DNA of 64,000 nt. Origin: CAZGUH01 sp964529005. GTDB lineage: Bacteria > Actinomycetota > Acidimicrobiia > Acidimicrobiales > Ilumatobacteraceae. Positions within the stretch are counted from its first letter, which is position 1; every line of letters starts with the position of its first letter. Below the pieces are notes generated by a model. It searched no databases. It saw only the letters and a list, made by a program, of their open reading frames with translations, and had not been told where the DNA came from. The stretch is taken from contig CAZGUH010000017.1 of the NCBI GenBank assembly GCA_964529005.1, positions 11,094 through 75,093 of the forward strand. Direction: 5' to 3'. A program made the translations under genes and the position numbers. Shown in pieces: positions 7,559-15,064 of the stretch.

Positions 7559-8677
7559 ATGGCCGGCGAGCACATCGACACCCGCGGCACGCCGGCACGG
7601 CCCGGCCAGCTGCACAACCGGCCGACGGTCCCACGGATCCTCGAGACCTTCGCCGCGTACAGCTGGCGGCTGATCGTCGTCGCGATCGTCGTGTGGGGCG
7701 CGCTGATCCTGCTCGGGCGCCTGCTGCTCGTCGTCGTCCCGATGATCATCGCCATCTTCTTCACCCGCGCCCTGATGCCGGTGGCGACATGGCTGCGAGC
7801 GCACCGCTGGCGACCCGGTTTCGCCGCAGCGGGCGCGATGGCTGCGATGGGGCTGGTGATCGCGGGCCTCGTGGCCGCGGTGGCTCCGTCGCTCGCAGGG
7901 GAGTTCTCGTCGTTGCGGCCCACCCTCACCACGGCGTTCGACGACGTCGAGGACTGGCTGGTGAACGACAGCCCGTTCGAGATCTCCCGGGCCGACGTCG
8001 ACCGCCTGCGCGAGCGAGCCGGCGCCCGCGTCGACGAGGCGCTGCGCACGTCGGACGGCGCGATCGTCGACGGCGCCACGCTCGCCGCGGAGGTCGTCGC
8101 CGGCTTGATCCTCGCCGTCGTGCTCACGTTCTTCCTGCTGCGCGACGGCAGCCGGCTGGCGCTGCGGACCATCGATTTCTTCCCGCCCGAACGGCGGGAG
8201 AAGGCACGCCGCGCCGCCGACGCCGCGTGGGAGGCGTTGGGCGGCTACCTGCGCGGGGCGGCGCTGCTCGGCGTCGTGGAAGCGGTCCTGATCGGCCTGG
8301 CGCTGGCCCTGTCGGGCGGCGGTCTGGTGGCGCCGGTGATGCTCGTGACGTTCGCCGCCGCGTTCGTGCCGCTGGTCGGCGCGATCGTGGCCGGCATCAT
8401 CGCGGTGTTGGTCGCGCTCGTCACCGGCGGCGTGACGTCCGCGATCATCGTGGCGAGCGTCGCCATCGTCGTCCAGCAATTGGACAACGACGTGCTGGCG
8501 CCGTTCATCTACGGCCGTTCGCTGCGGCTCAACCCGGCCGTGATCCTCGTCAGCGTCGCCGCCGGGGGCGCGCTGTTCGGCGTGATCGGCACGGTCCTGG
8601 CCGTGCCGATCGTGGCCGTGGCGATCAACGCGATCTCGGCTGCCCGGGCCCCTGCCACGCCGTCGTCGGCCGACTGA
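7559..8677 (+). CDS. AI-2E family transporter (PerM/YdiK type permease)
   Basis: A 372-aa polytopic membrane protein of the AI-2E transporter superfamily. After a 30-residue polar lead there are paired helices (LIVVAIVVWGALILLG and VVPMIIAIFFTRALMPVATW), a helix and a soluble segment rich in acidic residues (about 120-185), then the conserved C-terminal half: a helix ending FFLLRDG, LGGYLRGAALLGVVEAVLIG and a QQLDNDVLAPFIYGRSLRLN block. The last is the most conserved signature. Members export varied solutes or act as Na/H antiporters, so the substrate is open. No clear ribosome binding site. The last gene before a minus-strand gene. Confidence 0.85.
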   Translation: MAGEHIDTRGTPARPGQLHNRPTVPRILETFAAYSWRLIVVAIVVWGALILLGRLLLVVVPMIIAIFFTRALMPVATWLRAHRWRPGFAAAGAMAAMGLVIAGLVAAVAPSLAGEFSSLRPTLTTAFDDVEDWLVNDSPFEISRADVDRLRERAGARVDEALRTSDGAIVDGATLAAEVVAGLILAVVLTFFLLRDGSRLALRTIDFFPPERREKARRAADAAWEALGGYLRGAALLGVVEAVLIGLALALSGGGLVAPVMLVTFAAAFVPLVGAIVAGIIAVLVALVTGGVTSAIIVASVAIVVQQLDNDVLAPFIYGRSLRLNPAVILVSVAAGGALFGVIGTVLAVPIVAVAINAISAARAPATPSSAD

Positions 8678-8693
8678 GCCGGAGCGGCGCCGG

Positions 8694-9893
8694 TCAGTGC
8701 GCTGGTGCAGCCGCCTTCTTCTTCGGCGGCGGCACGCCGACGGCGGGGGCGCGGTCGGCGAACGCCGGCCAGCGGCGGCGGCTGACGATCGACAGCGTGC
8801 GCAGCAGCTTCATCGCCTTCTCGTCCTCCTGGGCCGGGCGGGCGATGATCGTGCCGTCGTTGATCATGCGGCGGATGACCTCTTCACCGAGCTCGGTGCG
8901 CACGATCGTGAGCGTCCAGTCGTTGTCCTCACCGATGCCGCCGGTGGAGATGTCGGCGTGCTCGGCGGAGAAGTCCGGGCAGCTCTTGCAGCCCTCGCGC
9001 GTCCAGGCGTGGCATTCCTTGAGGTCGATCTCGTGGTACGAGCCGTCCTTCATCCAGATCTGGAACACGCCCTTGATGTTCATCTTCGCCATCTCGGACT
9101 TCTTCAGCCCGTACTTGGCCTCGAACAGCTCGGGGAAGATCGCGTCGTCGAACGTCTTCGAGCACAACAGCCCGATGTTGAACAAGAACGGCTTGGACAC
9201 CTTGCCGGCCTTGCGGTCCCACATCGTCGGCGGCGAGCTGGTCTGGCACCCCATGCCCACCAGCGCCAGCCGGCTCAACCCCTGCGCCTTGGCGTCGCGC
9301 AACGCCAACGGGTTGGCGCAGTACGTGTACCGGCTGCCCGCCGTGGCCAAGATCTCCTCGTTCGTGCGCACCAGCGCCGGCTTCGCCTTCCACGCGTCGT
9401 CGGCCTCGACCCCCGACACCATCGCCGCGTCGATGTAGTCGTGCTCACGCAGCCAGATCAACATCGCCGACACGAATCCGCCGTCCTGGCCGATCTTGTG
9501 CACGGTGTCGTCGCTGGCCCGGGTGAGCAGCAGCTGCCGCCAGATCCCCGACATCTCGTCCGGCTCCCGCACCCGCCCGAAAAGATGGGTATCCGCAGCC
9601 GGCTCCCACGCACGGAACCGCGGGCACGCCCGGGTGCACGTCGTGCACCCCTTCTCACCGTGCACACAGTTCGCCGGCCCGAGCTCCTCTTCCAGGTGGA
9701 ACGGCTTGTACTTGCCCTCGCTGTGCTCGTAGCCGATGACGTCGTGCGGGCACGTCACCACACACCCCGCACACCCTGTGCACAACCCCGTGGTGACGAC
9801 CTCCTCGTAGAGCTCCTTCCACTGAGCCGTCCACCGCTCGGCCTTGGCGGCCGGGGCCGGGGGAGCAGCGCTGGAAGCCTCCGTCACAGTCAT
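8694..9893 (-). CDS. Coenzyme F420 hydrogenase/dehydrogenase beta-subunit family Fe-S protein
   Basis: A 399-aa protein of the FrhB/FdhB family, whose members reduce or oxidise F420 on a flavin with Fe-S clusters. Two cysteine sets are visible: C38-x2-C41-x2-C44-x3-C48-P and, after C76, C83-x2-C86-x3-C90-P, enough for two 4Fe-4S clusters. The FrhB N-domain follows (KIGQDGGFVSAMLIWLREH, GSRYTYCANP, LVGMGCQTSS), then the C-domain with CHAWTREGCKSCPDFSAEHAD. The low-complexity tail PPPKKKAAAPAH is unusual. No partner hydrogenase or formate dehydrogenase gene is nearby, so the electron partner is unknown. ATG 9893 was chosen because TAGATT sits seven bases upstream; a TTG at 9902 is the alternative. 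Confidence 0.8.
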   Translation of the reverse strand: MTVTEASSAAPPAPAAKAERWTAQWKELYEEVVTTGLCTGCAGCVVTCPHDVIGYEHSEGKYKPFHLEEELGPANCVHGEKGCTTCTRACPRFRAWEPAADTHLFGRVREPDEMSGIWRQLLLTRASDDTVHKIGQDGGFVSAMLIWLREHDYIDAAMVSGVEADDAWKAKPALVRTNEEILATAGSRYTYCANPLALRDAKAQGLSRLALVGMGCQTSSPPTMWDRKAGKVSKPFLFNIGLLCSKTFDDAIFPELFEAKYGLKKSEMAKMNIKGVFQIWMKDGSYHEIDLKECHAWTREGCKSCPDFSAEHADISTGGIGEDNDWTLTIVRTELGEEVIRRMINDGTIIARPAQEDEKAMKLLRTLSIVSRRRWPAFADRAPAVGVPPPKKKAAAPAH

Positions 9894-9900
9894 GACCTGC

Positions 9901-9906
9901 AATCTA
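9901..9906 (-). promoter_or_regulatory. -10 hexamer (TAGATT) of the FrhB-like gene
   Basis: TAGATT ends seven bases before ATG 9893, with no Shine-Dalgarno between. This argues for the ATG rather than the upstream TTG. Confidence 0.5.
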
Positions 9907-10039
9907 GGCTTCGCCGGCTCACCGGGCCCGCCTCGACCGCCCGATGTTGTTCACCCGCTCGCGTCCGACCGGAAATACCCACGTAACAAAGACACGTCAA
10001 TCTTCCGCCGTTCCCTGACCCCGACGAACGGAGCTGTGA

Positions 10040-11269
10040 GTGGATAGCGGAAGCCTGGCATGGGTGCTGGTCTCAGCAGCACTCGTGCTGTTCATGACGC
10101 CCGGGCTGGCGTTCTTCTACGGAGGAATGGATCGCAGCCGGAACGTCCTCAACATGCTGATGATGAATTTCTGGTGCGTGTTGATCCTGCCGGTGCTGTG
10201 GGCCGCGGTGGGCTACTCGCTCGCCCAGGTGCCCGGTGACGGCGACATCATCGGCAACTTCGACGCCTTCTTCTTGAAGGACATCGGGATCATGGACGAC
10301 AACGGGGGCCAGATCATCACGATCGCATTCCTCGGGATGTTCGCCGCGATCACCCCGGCGCTGATCTCGGGGGCCGTCGCCGACCGGATGAAGTTCTCGG
10401 CGTGGGCGATCTTCGCCCCGGTCTGGATGCTGCTGGTGTTCGTCCCCGTGTTCAAGTGGGTCTACGGCGGCTGGCTGGGCCAGCGCGGCTCGATCGACTT
10501 CGCCGGCGGCACCGCGATTCACGTCAACGCCGGCATCGCCGCTCTGGCCGCCGTGCTCGTGCTGGGCAAGCGCAAGGGTTGGCCGAGGGAGGGGCATCCG
10601 CCGCACTCGATGCCACTCGTGATGATCGGCACCGGCATCCTGTGGTTCGGCTGGTTCGGCTTCAACGCCGGCTCGGCGCTGGGCGCCACCGGCCAGGCCG
10701 CGCAGGCGTTCATGAACACGTTCCTCGCCGCCGCGGCCGCGGGCCTCGCCTGGTGCCTCGTCGAGCGGGTGCGCGACGGCCACTTCACCAATCTCGGGGC
10801 CGCTTCCGGCATCGTCGCCGGCCTGGTCGCCATCACACCCGCCGCGGGATACGTGTCGGGCGCCGCGCCGATCGCAATCGGCGCCATCGCTGGTGTGATC
10901 TGCTGCTATGCCGTCAAGCTGAAGTTCAAGGCCGGCTTCGACGACGCCCTCGACGTCGTCGGCGTGCACTTCGTGGGCGGGCTCGTCGGCTCCGTCCTCA
11001 TCGGCTTCTTCGCCAACCCCGACTTCTTCGACGGCGGCTGGCACGAAGGCATCTTCTACGGCGGCGGCGGCAAGCTGCTCGGCGAGCAGGTTCTGGCGAA
11101 CGTCGTGACGATCGCGTACTCCTTCATCGTGACGGGCATCATCATGTACGTCCTGAAGGTCACGATCGGCGTGCGGGTGTCCGACGAGGAGGAGACGATC
11201 GGCCTCGACGCCGCCGAGCACGCAGAGACGGCGTACCACTCCGACGTCACCATGGGCCGCACCAGCTGA
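10040..11269 (+). CDS. amt: Ammonium transporter (Amt family)
   Basis: A 409-aa Amt/Mep/Rh channel with eleven predicted helices. It begins in the first helix region (LAWVLVSAALVLFMTPGLAF) and shows MNFWCVLILPVLWAAVGYSL, the gate phenylalanine region AFLGMFAAITPALISGAVAD, the first pore histidine in TAIHVNAGIAAL, the second in VGVHFVGGLVGS, and FGWFGFNAGSA. The C-terminal cytosolic tail carries the regulatory stretch KVTIGVRVSDEEETIGLD, which in the family contacts PII. The GTG start has GGAG about eight bases upstream. The gene for a PII protein follows after 25 bases, the usual amt-glnK pair. Confidence 0.93.
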   Translation: MDSGSLAWVLVSAALVLFMTPGLAFFYGGMDRSRNVLNMLMMNFWCVLILPVLWAAVGYSLAQVPGDGDIIGNFDAFFLKDIGIMDDNGGQIITIAFLGMFAAITPALISGAVADRMKFSAWAIFAPVWMLLVFVPVFKWVYGGWLGQRGSIDFAGGTAIHVNAGIAALAAVLVLGKRKGWPREGHPPHSMPLVMIGTGILWFGWFGFNAGSALGATGQAAQAFMNTFLAAAAAGLAWCLVERVRDGHFTNLGAASGIVAGLVAITPAAGYVSGAAPIAIGAIAGVICCYAVKLKFKAGFDDALDVVGVHFVGGLVGSVLIGFFANPDFFDGGWHEGIFYGGGGKLLGEQVLANVVTIAYSFIVTGIIMYVLKVTIGVRVSDEEETIGLDAAEHAETAYHSDVTMGRTS

Positions 11270-11294
11270 GCGCTGAGAAAGGACGCGACGACAG

Positions 11295-11633
11295 ATGAAG
11301 CTCGTCACCGCAATCATCAAGCCGTTCAAGCTCGACGACGTGAAGGACGCCCTCAAGGCGGCTGGCGTGGTGGGGATGACGGTGACCGACGTGCGCGGCT
11401 TCGGCCGCCAGGGCGGTCATTCCGAGACCTACCGCGGCACCGAGTACCAGGTGGAGTTCCTGCCGAAGACCAAGATCGAGGTCGTCGTCGACGACGTCGA
11501 CGTGCCGAAGGTGGTCGAGGCGGTCACCGCCGCCGCGGCCACCGGCAAGATCGGCGACGGCAAGGTGTGGGTCACCGCCGTCGACGACCTGGTGCGCATC
11601 CGCACCGGCGAACGCGGGTCGGAAGCGGTCTGA
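11295..11633 (+). CDS. glnK: PII signal transduction protein (GlnK-like)
   Basis: A 112-aa PII protein, normal length. The N-terminus MKLVTAIIKPFKLDDVKDAL, the T-loop GFGRQGGHSETYRGTEY with the modifiable Tyr51, the B-loop ATGKIGDGKVWV and C-terminal IRTGERG are all present. In this family Tyr51 is uridylylated, or in actinobacteria adenylylated, by GlnD. Unmodified trimers block Amt. Placement 25 bases after amt and before glnD makes it the GlnK-like partner of the channel. GAAAGGA upstream of the ATG is a fair ribosome binding site. Confidence 0.93.
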   Translation: MKLVTAIIKPFKLDDVKDALKAAGVVGMTVTDVRGFGRQGGHSETYRGTEYQVEFLPKTKIEVVVDDVDVPKVVEAVTAAAATGKIGDGKVWVTAVDDLVRIRTGERGSEAV

Positions 11634-11706
11634 TCCGCCGGCTGATGCTCTGCTGAATGGACGGGATCGACGTGCCAGGTTCACGCGCTGCCACACTGGC
11701 CGACCA

Positions 11707-14091
11707 GTGAGACATCGCGTGTCCCCGGCCGTCGATCCCGTCGCGATCAAGCAGTCGCGCGCCGACATCCTCGCTCGGTCCGACCTCGCGGGCCGGTCGC
11801 TGGCTCGCCGCCTGTGCGATCAGATGGACGGCTGGTTCATGCTCCTCGGCGCGACCCTGCCGCCCGGATGGGCGCTCGTCGCCACCGGCGGCTACGGCGC
11901 CGGCACGCTCAGCCCCGGCAGCGACATCGACGTGATGTTGCTGCATCCGCCGAAGGCGTCCGATGCGCACGTGGCGGAGGTGGCCCAGCCGCTGTGGTAC
12001 CCGATGTGGGACGCCGGCCTGAAGCTCAGCCCCGCGGTCCACTCCGAAAGGACGGTGCTGAGCCTCGCCGCGGGCGACCTCGTCACCGCGACCACGTTGC
12101 TGCGGCTGCGCCACCTCGCCGGCGATCACGACCTGGTCGAGTCCGTGCGCGCCAAGGCCCTCCACCAGTGGCGCAAGGGCGCGCCGGATTGGCTCGCCGA
12201 GCTGCTCGAGGCGAACGAGCAGCGCTGGGCGCGCTTCGGCGACGTGGCGTCGTTGCTGGAGCCGGACTTGAAGGACGGGCGTGGCGGCCTGCGCGATCAC
12301 GATGCCGTGCGGTGGGCGCTGGCGCTCGACCGCCCCGAGGTGCGGCGTGCGCTGGAAGGGCCCGTCGAAGACCTCAGCGCCGCAGCGGGGACGCTCACGA
12401 CCGTCCGCTGTGAGATGCAGCGGCTGTCGGGTCGGGCGAGCAACGTGTTGCATCTGCAAGAACAAGACGGGGTCGCGGAGGCCCTGGGCTACGCAGACGC
12501 GGACGTGCTGATGCTGGCGGTGTCGGCCGCCGCCCGCTCGATCGAGTGGACCAGCGAGCGCTTCTGGGCACGGCTCGAGCGCGACATGAAACGCGCCGCG
12601 AAGGCCCCGAAGGCGCCGCGGGGCCGGACGCTGATCCCCGGCGCCGCCATCGTCGACGACGAGGTGTACCTCACCCCCGAGATCGACCTCGCCGATCAAG
12701 CCGCGGTGTTCCGTGTCGCGGCCGCGGCGGCGCACGCCGGCGTGCGTCTCGGCCGCAGCGCCCTGCTCCAGCTCGCCAACACGTTGGGGGCCGAAGGCGA
12801 GCCGTGGACCGAGCGCACCCGTCAGGCCTTCGTCAGCCTGCTCGGCGCTGGGGACGACCTCGTCGAAGCGGTCGAAGCGCTCGAGTACTACGGGCTGTTC
12901 AGCCACCTCGTGCCCGAGTGGCGCCACGTGCGCAGCAGGCCGCAGCGCAATGCGTTCCACGTGTACACCGTGGATCGCCATCTGTTGCAGACCGTCGCCA
13001 ACGCCACCGCCCTCGTGCGCGAGGTCAGCCGGCCCGACCTCCTGCTGGTCGCCGCGCTGCTGCACGACATCGGCAAGGGCTTGCCGGGCGACCACACCGA
13101 AGTGGGCATGGATCTCGTCGGCCGCATGGGCGTGCGCATGGGATTCACCCCCGACGACGTCGCCACGATCACGGCTCTGGTCGAGCACCATCTGTTGCTC
13201 CCCGAGACCGCCACGCGCCGCGACCTGAGCGATCCGAGGACCGCGGAGAACGTCGCCGCGCTCGTCGGGTCGTCGACGCGCTTGGAGCTCCTGCACGCCC
13301 TGACCGTCGCCGACAGCCAGGCGACCGGCCCGTCGGCCTGGTCGCCGTGGAAGAAGTCGTTGATCGACGAGCTCGTCGCGGCGACCGCGGCCGTCTTGCG
13401 CGGCCATCCTCCGCAGCGTGTCGCGCCGAGTCACGACGGCCGCTTCGATCAGCTCGTGGCGCGGGCGCGGCGGGAGCGGCGGCTGTGCCTCGAGCACGAA
13501 GCGGGCCGGGATTTCGACGTCGTGCGCATCGCCTGCGCGGATCAGAAGGGTCTCTTCGCCAAGATCGCCGGAGCGTTGGCGTTGCACGGGATCGACGTCG
13601 TGGCGGCCGACGCGTGGAACGACGGCCGCGGGATCGCCGCCGACGAGCTGCGCATCGAGCACGTCGACTCGCGCGACTGGCAGAAGGTCGAGCACGACCT
13701 GGGGGCGGTGATCGACGGGCGCGTCGACATCGCGGCGCGGATCGAGCAGCGCGTGCGCACCTACTCCCGCTCGCACCGGCGGGCCACGGCCGCCGCGCCG
13801 CCACGGCGCGAGGTGCTGGTGAGCAACGACGCATCCGCTGTCACCACGGTGATCGACGTGCGCGCGCCCGACGAGATGGCGCTGCTCTACCGGCTGGCCA
13901 CCGCGTTGTCGGCGCGCGACCTCGACATCCGCTCGGCGAAGGTGGCGACGCTCGGCCACGAGGTCGTCGACGTGTTCTACGTCCAGCGCTCCGGACGCGC
14001 GGGCGCCGCGCGCCAGGTGCCCGAGCGTGACCATCCGCAGCTGATCGCCGAGCTGCAAGCCTGTCTGGCCCGCCCGTTCGGGTCGAGCTGA
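11707..14091 (+). CDS. glnD: PII uridylyl/adenylyltransferase
   Basis: A 794-aa GlnD. Domains in order: nucleotidyltransferase with G61-GYGAG and the metal aspartates D73 and D75 in GSDIDVMLLH; a GlnE-like helical region with LKDGRGGLRDHDAVRW; an HD domain with LLHDIGKG (H453, D454) for deuridylylation or deadenylylation; then two ACT domains starting near residues 602 and 712 that sense glutamine. All key residues are present, so the protein should be active. In actinobacteria the nucleotide added is often AMP; the sequence cannot settle this. The GTG start has no Shine-Dalgarno; CACACT lies nine bases upstream. It is flanked by two PII genes. Confidence 0.92.
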   Translation: MRHRVSPAVDPVAIKQSRADILARSDLAGRSLARRLCDQMDGWFMLLGATLPPGWALVATGGYGAGTLSPGSDIDVMLLHPPKASDAHVAEVAQPLWYPMWDAGLKLSPAVHSERTVLSLAAGDLVTATTLLRLRHLAGDHDLVESVRAKALHQWRKGAPDWLAELLEANEQRWARFGDVASLLEPDLKDGRGGLRDHDAVRWALALDRPEVRRALEGPVEDLSAAAGTLTTVRCEMQRLSGRASNVLHLQEQDGVAEALGYADADVLMLAVSAAARSIEWTSERFWARLERDMKRAAKAPKAPRGRTLIPGAAIVDDEVYLTPEIDLADQAAVFRVAAAAAHAGVRLGRSALLQLANTLGAEGEPWTERTRQAFVSLLGAGDDLVEAVEALEYYGLFSHLVPEWRHVRSRPQRNAFHVYTVDRHLLQTVANATALVREVSRPDLLLVAALLHDIGKGLPGDHTEVGMDLVGRMGVRMGFTPDDVATITALVEHHLLLPETATRRDLSDPRTAENVAALVGSSTRLELLHALTVADSQATGPSAWSPWKKSLIDELVAATAAVLRGHPPQRVAPSHDGRFDQLVARARRERRLCLEHEAGRDFDVVRIACADQKGLFAKIAGALALHGIDVVAADAWNDGRGIAADELRIEHVDSRDWQKVEHDLGAVIDGRVDIAARIEQRVRTYSRSHRRATAAAPPRREVLVSNDASAVTTVIDVRAPDEMALLYRLATALSARDLDIRSAKVATLGHEVVDVFYVQRSGRAGAARQVPERDHPQLIAELQACLARPFGSS

Positions 14092-14148
14092 CGCGGCGGG
14101 CCCGCCGGTGGGCCATCATGGGCGCCGGCGACATGGAGGATGCACCGG

Positions 14149-14487
14149 ATGAAGCTCGTGACCGCGATCGTCAAGCCGTTCAAGCTCGATGACATCAAGG
14201 ACGCGCTGCGCGGCATGCAGATCCAGGGGATGACCGTCAGCGAAGCGCGGGGCTTCGGGCGCCAGGGCGGCCACACCGAGACGTACCGCGGCGCCGAGTA
14301 CCGCATCGAGTTCGTGCCCAAGACACGCATCGAGATCGTCGTGCCGGACGAGCTCGCCGATCAGGTGGTCGAGGCGATCGTCGCCAGCGGCATGACGGGC
14401 AAGATCGGTGACGGCAAGGTGTGGGTCACCGACGTGGAGGAGATCGTCCGCATCCGCACCGGCGAGCGTGACGCCGAGGCGGTCTGA
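14149..14487 (+). CDS. glnB: Second PII signal transduction protein (GlnB-like)
   Basis: A 112-aa PII paralogue, closely similar to the one at 11295-11633, with T-loop GFGRQGGHTETYRGAEY and Tyr51, and the B-loop MTGKIGDGKVWV. ATG 14149 was chosen over an ATG nine bases earlier because GGAGG precedes it by nine bases and it restores the canonical MKL start. Many actinobacteria have a single PII gene beside amt and glnD; here glnD lies between two. The second protein may serve targets other than Amt, which is inference from position only. Confidence 0.93.
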   Translation: MKLVTAIVKPFKLDDIKDALRGMQIQGMTVSEARGFGRQGGHTETYRGAEYRIEFVPKTRIEIVVPDELADQVVEAIVASGMTGKIGDGKVWVTDVEEIVRIRTGERDAEAV

Positions 14488-14492
14488 GGCGC

Positions 14493-14882
14493 TCAGCCGT
14501 CGGCGTCGAGGTCCAAGCCGGCGGCCGCGTGGGGCAGGAGCATCCACCCGCGGCGACGCACGGTGACGATCGCCTCCGAGCCGATCGCCCGGCGGATGCC
14601 CACGAGCAGCGAGTCGCAGCGGCGCGCGCTGAGGTTGGCCAACCCGGCGCGCTGCGCCAGCTCGGCGCGGCTGACGACGCGGCCGGCGTTGCCGGCGAGC
14701 ACCTCGAGCACCGCCCGCTCCTGCGCGCCCAGGCGAACACGGGGGGACAGCTCGCCTGGCTGGGGAGGCGCAGGAGCGGGCGATGCCACGGGCGCACGGT
14801 ACGAAGCGGCCGTTGCTGGTTCGTTCACGACCTGTGAACGCTCTGTGAAGCGGGTGGGGGCGGTGGTGTGATCGGGGGTCAT
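14493..14882 (-). CDS. Winged-helix protein resembling an OmpR-type DNA-binding domain without receiver
   Basis: A protein of up to 129 aa. The N-terminal half is low-complexity (APAPPQPGEL). The C-terminal half aligns by eye with the OmpR/PhoB effector domain: LGAQERAVLEVLAGNAGRVV, RAELAQRAGLANLSARRCDS (recognition region) and TVRRRGWML, the closing hairpin. There is no phosphoacceptor domain. The start is uncertain: ATG 14882 is the longest likely one. A GTG at 14828 would begin just after a pair of TTCACAG repeats that look like a regulator site. It converges on the second PII gene, five bases away. Function unknown, probably a small transcription factor. Confidence 0.55.
   Translation of the reverse strand: MTPDHTTAPTRFTERSQVVNEPATAASYRAPVASPAPAPPQPGELSPRVRLGAQERAVLEVLAGNAGRVVSRAELAQRAGLANLSARRCDSLLVGIRRAIGSEAIVTVRRRGWMLLPHAAAGLDLDADG
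14826..14850 (-). promoter_or_regulatory. PHO-box-like direct repeat TTCACAG-N4-TTCACAG
   Basis: On the minus strand two TTCACAG units start exactly eleven bases apart, one helical turn. This is the geometry of OmpR/PhoP-type sites; the Streptomyces PHO box is built of GTTCACC units with the same period. It lies inside the N-terminal codons of the winged-helix gene if the longest start is used. Confidence 0.35.
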
Positions 14883-15037
14883 GGTGTGTGCCTCGATGGA
14901 ACGGCCGCGCTGCCGGCTGCGCCTGTGACGGCACCGTACGAAGCGGGCGTATCGGGCTCGTGAGCGACAGATGTCCGCTCGATGACAGGTACGCGCGGCG
15001 AGCCCGGCGCGAAGGCTCTGCTCCGATTCGCCGCCCC

Positions 15038-15053
15038 TTGACCCGCGGGTCAA
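15038..15053. promoter_or_regulatory. Perfect 16-bp palindrome operator before an acyl-CoA dehydrogenase gene
   Basis: TTGACCCGCGGGTCAA is a perfect palindrome that ends twelve bases before the ATG at 15065. The sequence AATACT, a possible -10, begins inside its last two bases. A dimeric repressor bound here would block transcription. The regulator is not identifiable from this window. Confidence 0.6.
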
Positions 15054-15064
15054 TACTTGCGGCC

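Noticed and set aside
11572..14058. An 828-codon minus-strand open frame opposite glnD
   Set aside because: Antisense shadow of a well-conserved gene; no recognisable motif or start signal.
14094..14107. 14-bp GC palindrome CGGCGGGCCCGCCG between glnD and the second PII gene
   Set aside because: It has no loop of its own and no T tract; such runs are expected by chance at this GC content, and translation of the next gene starts just beyond.
14793..14949. Two copies of GTACGAAGCGG about 140 bases apart
   Set aside because: One lies in coding sequence and one upstream of the other strand's gene; the match is short and nothing else is shared.
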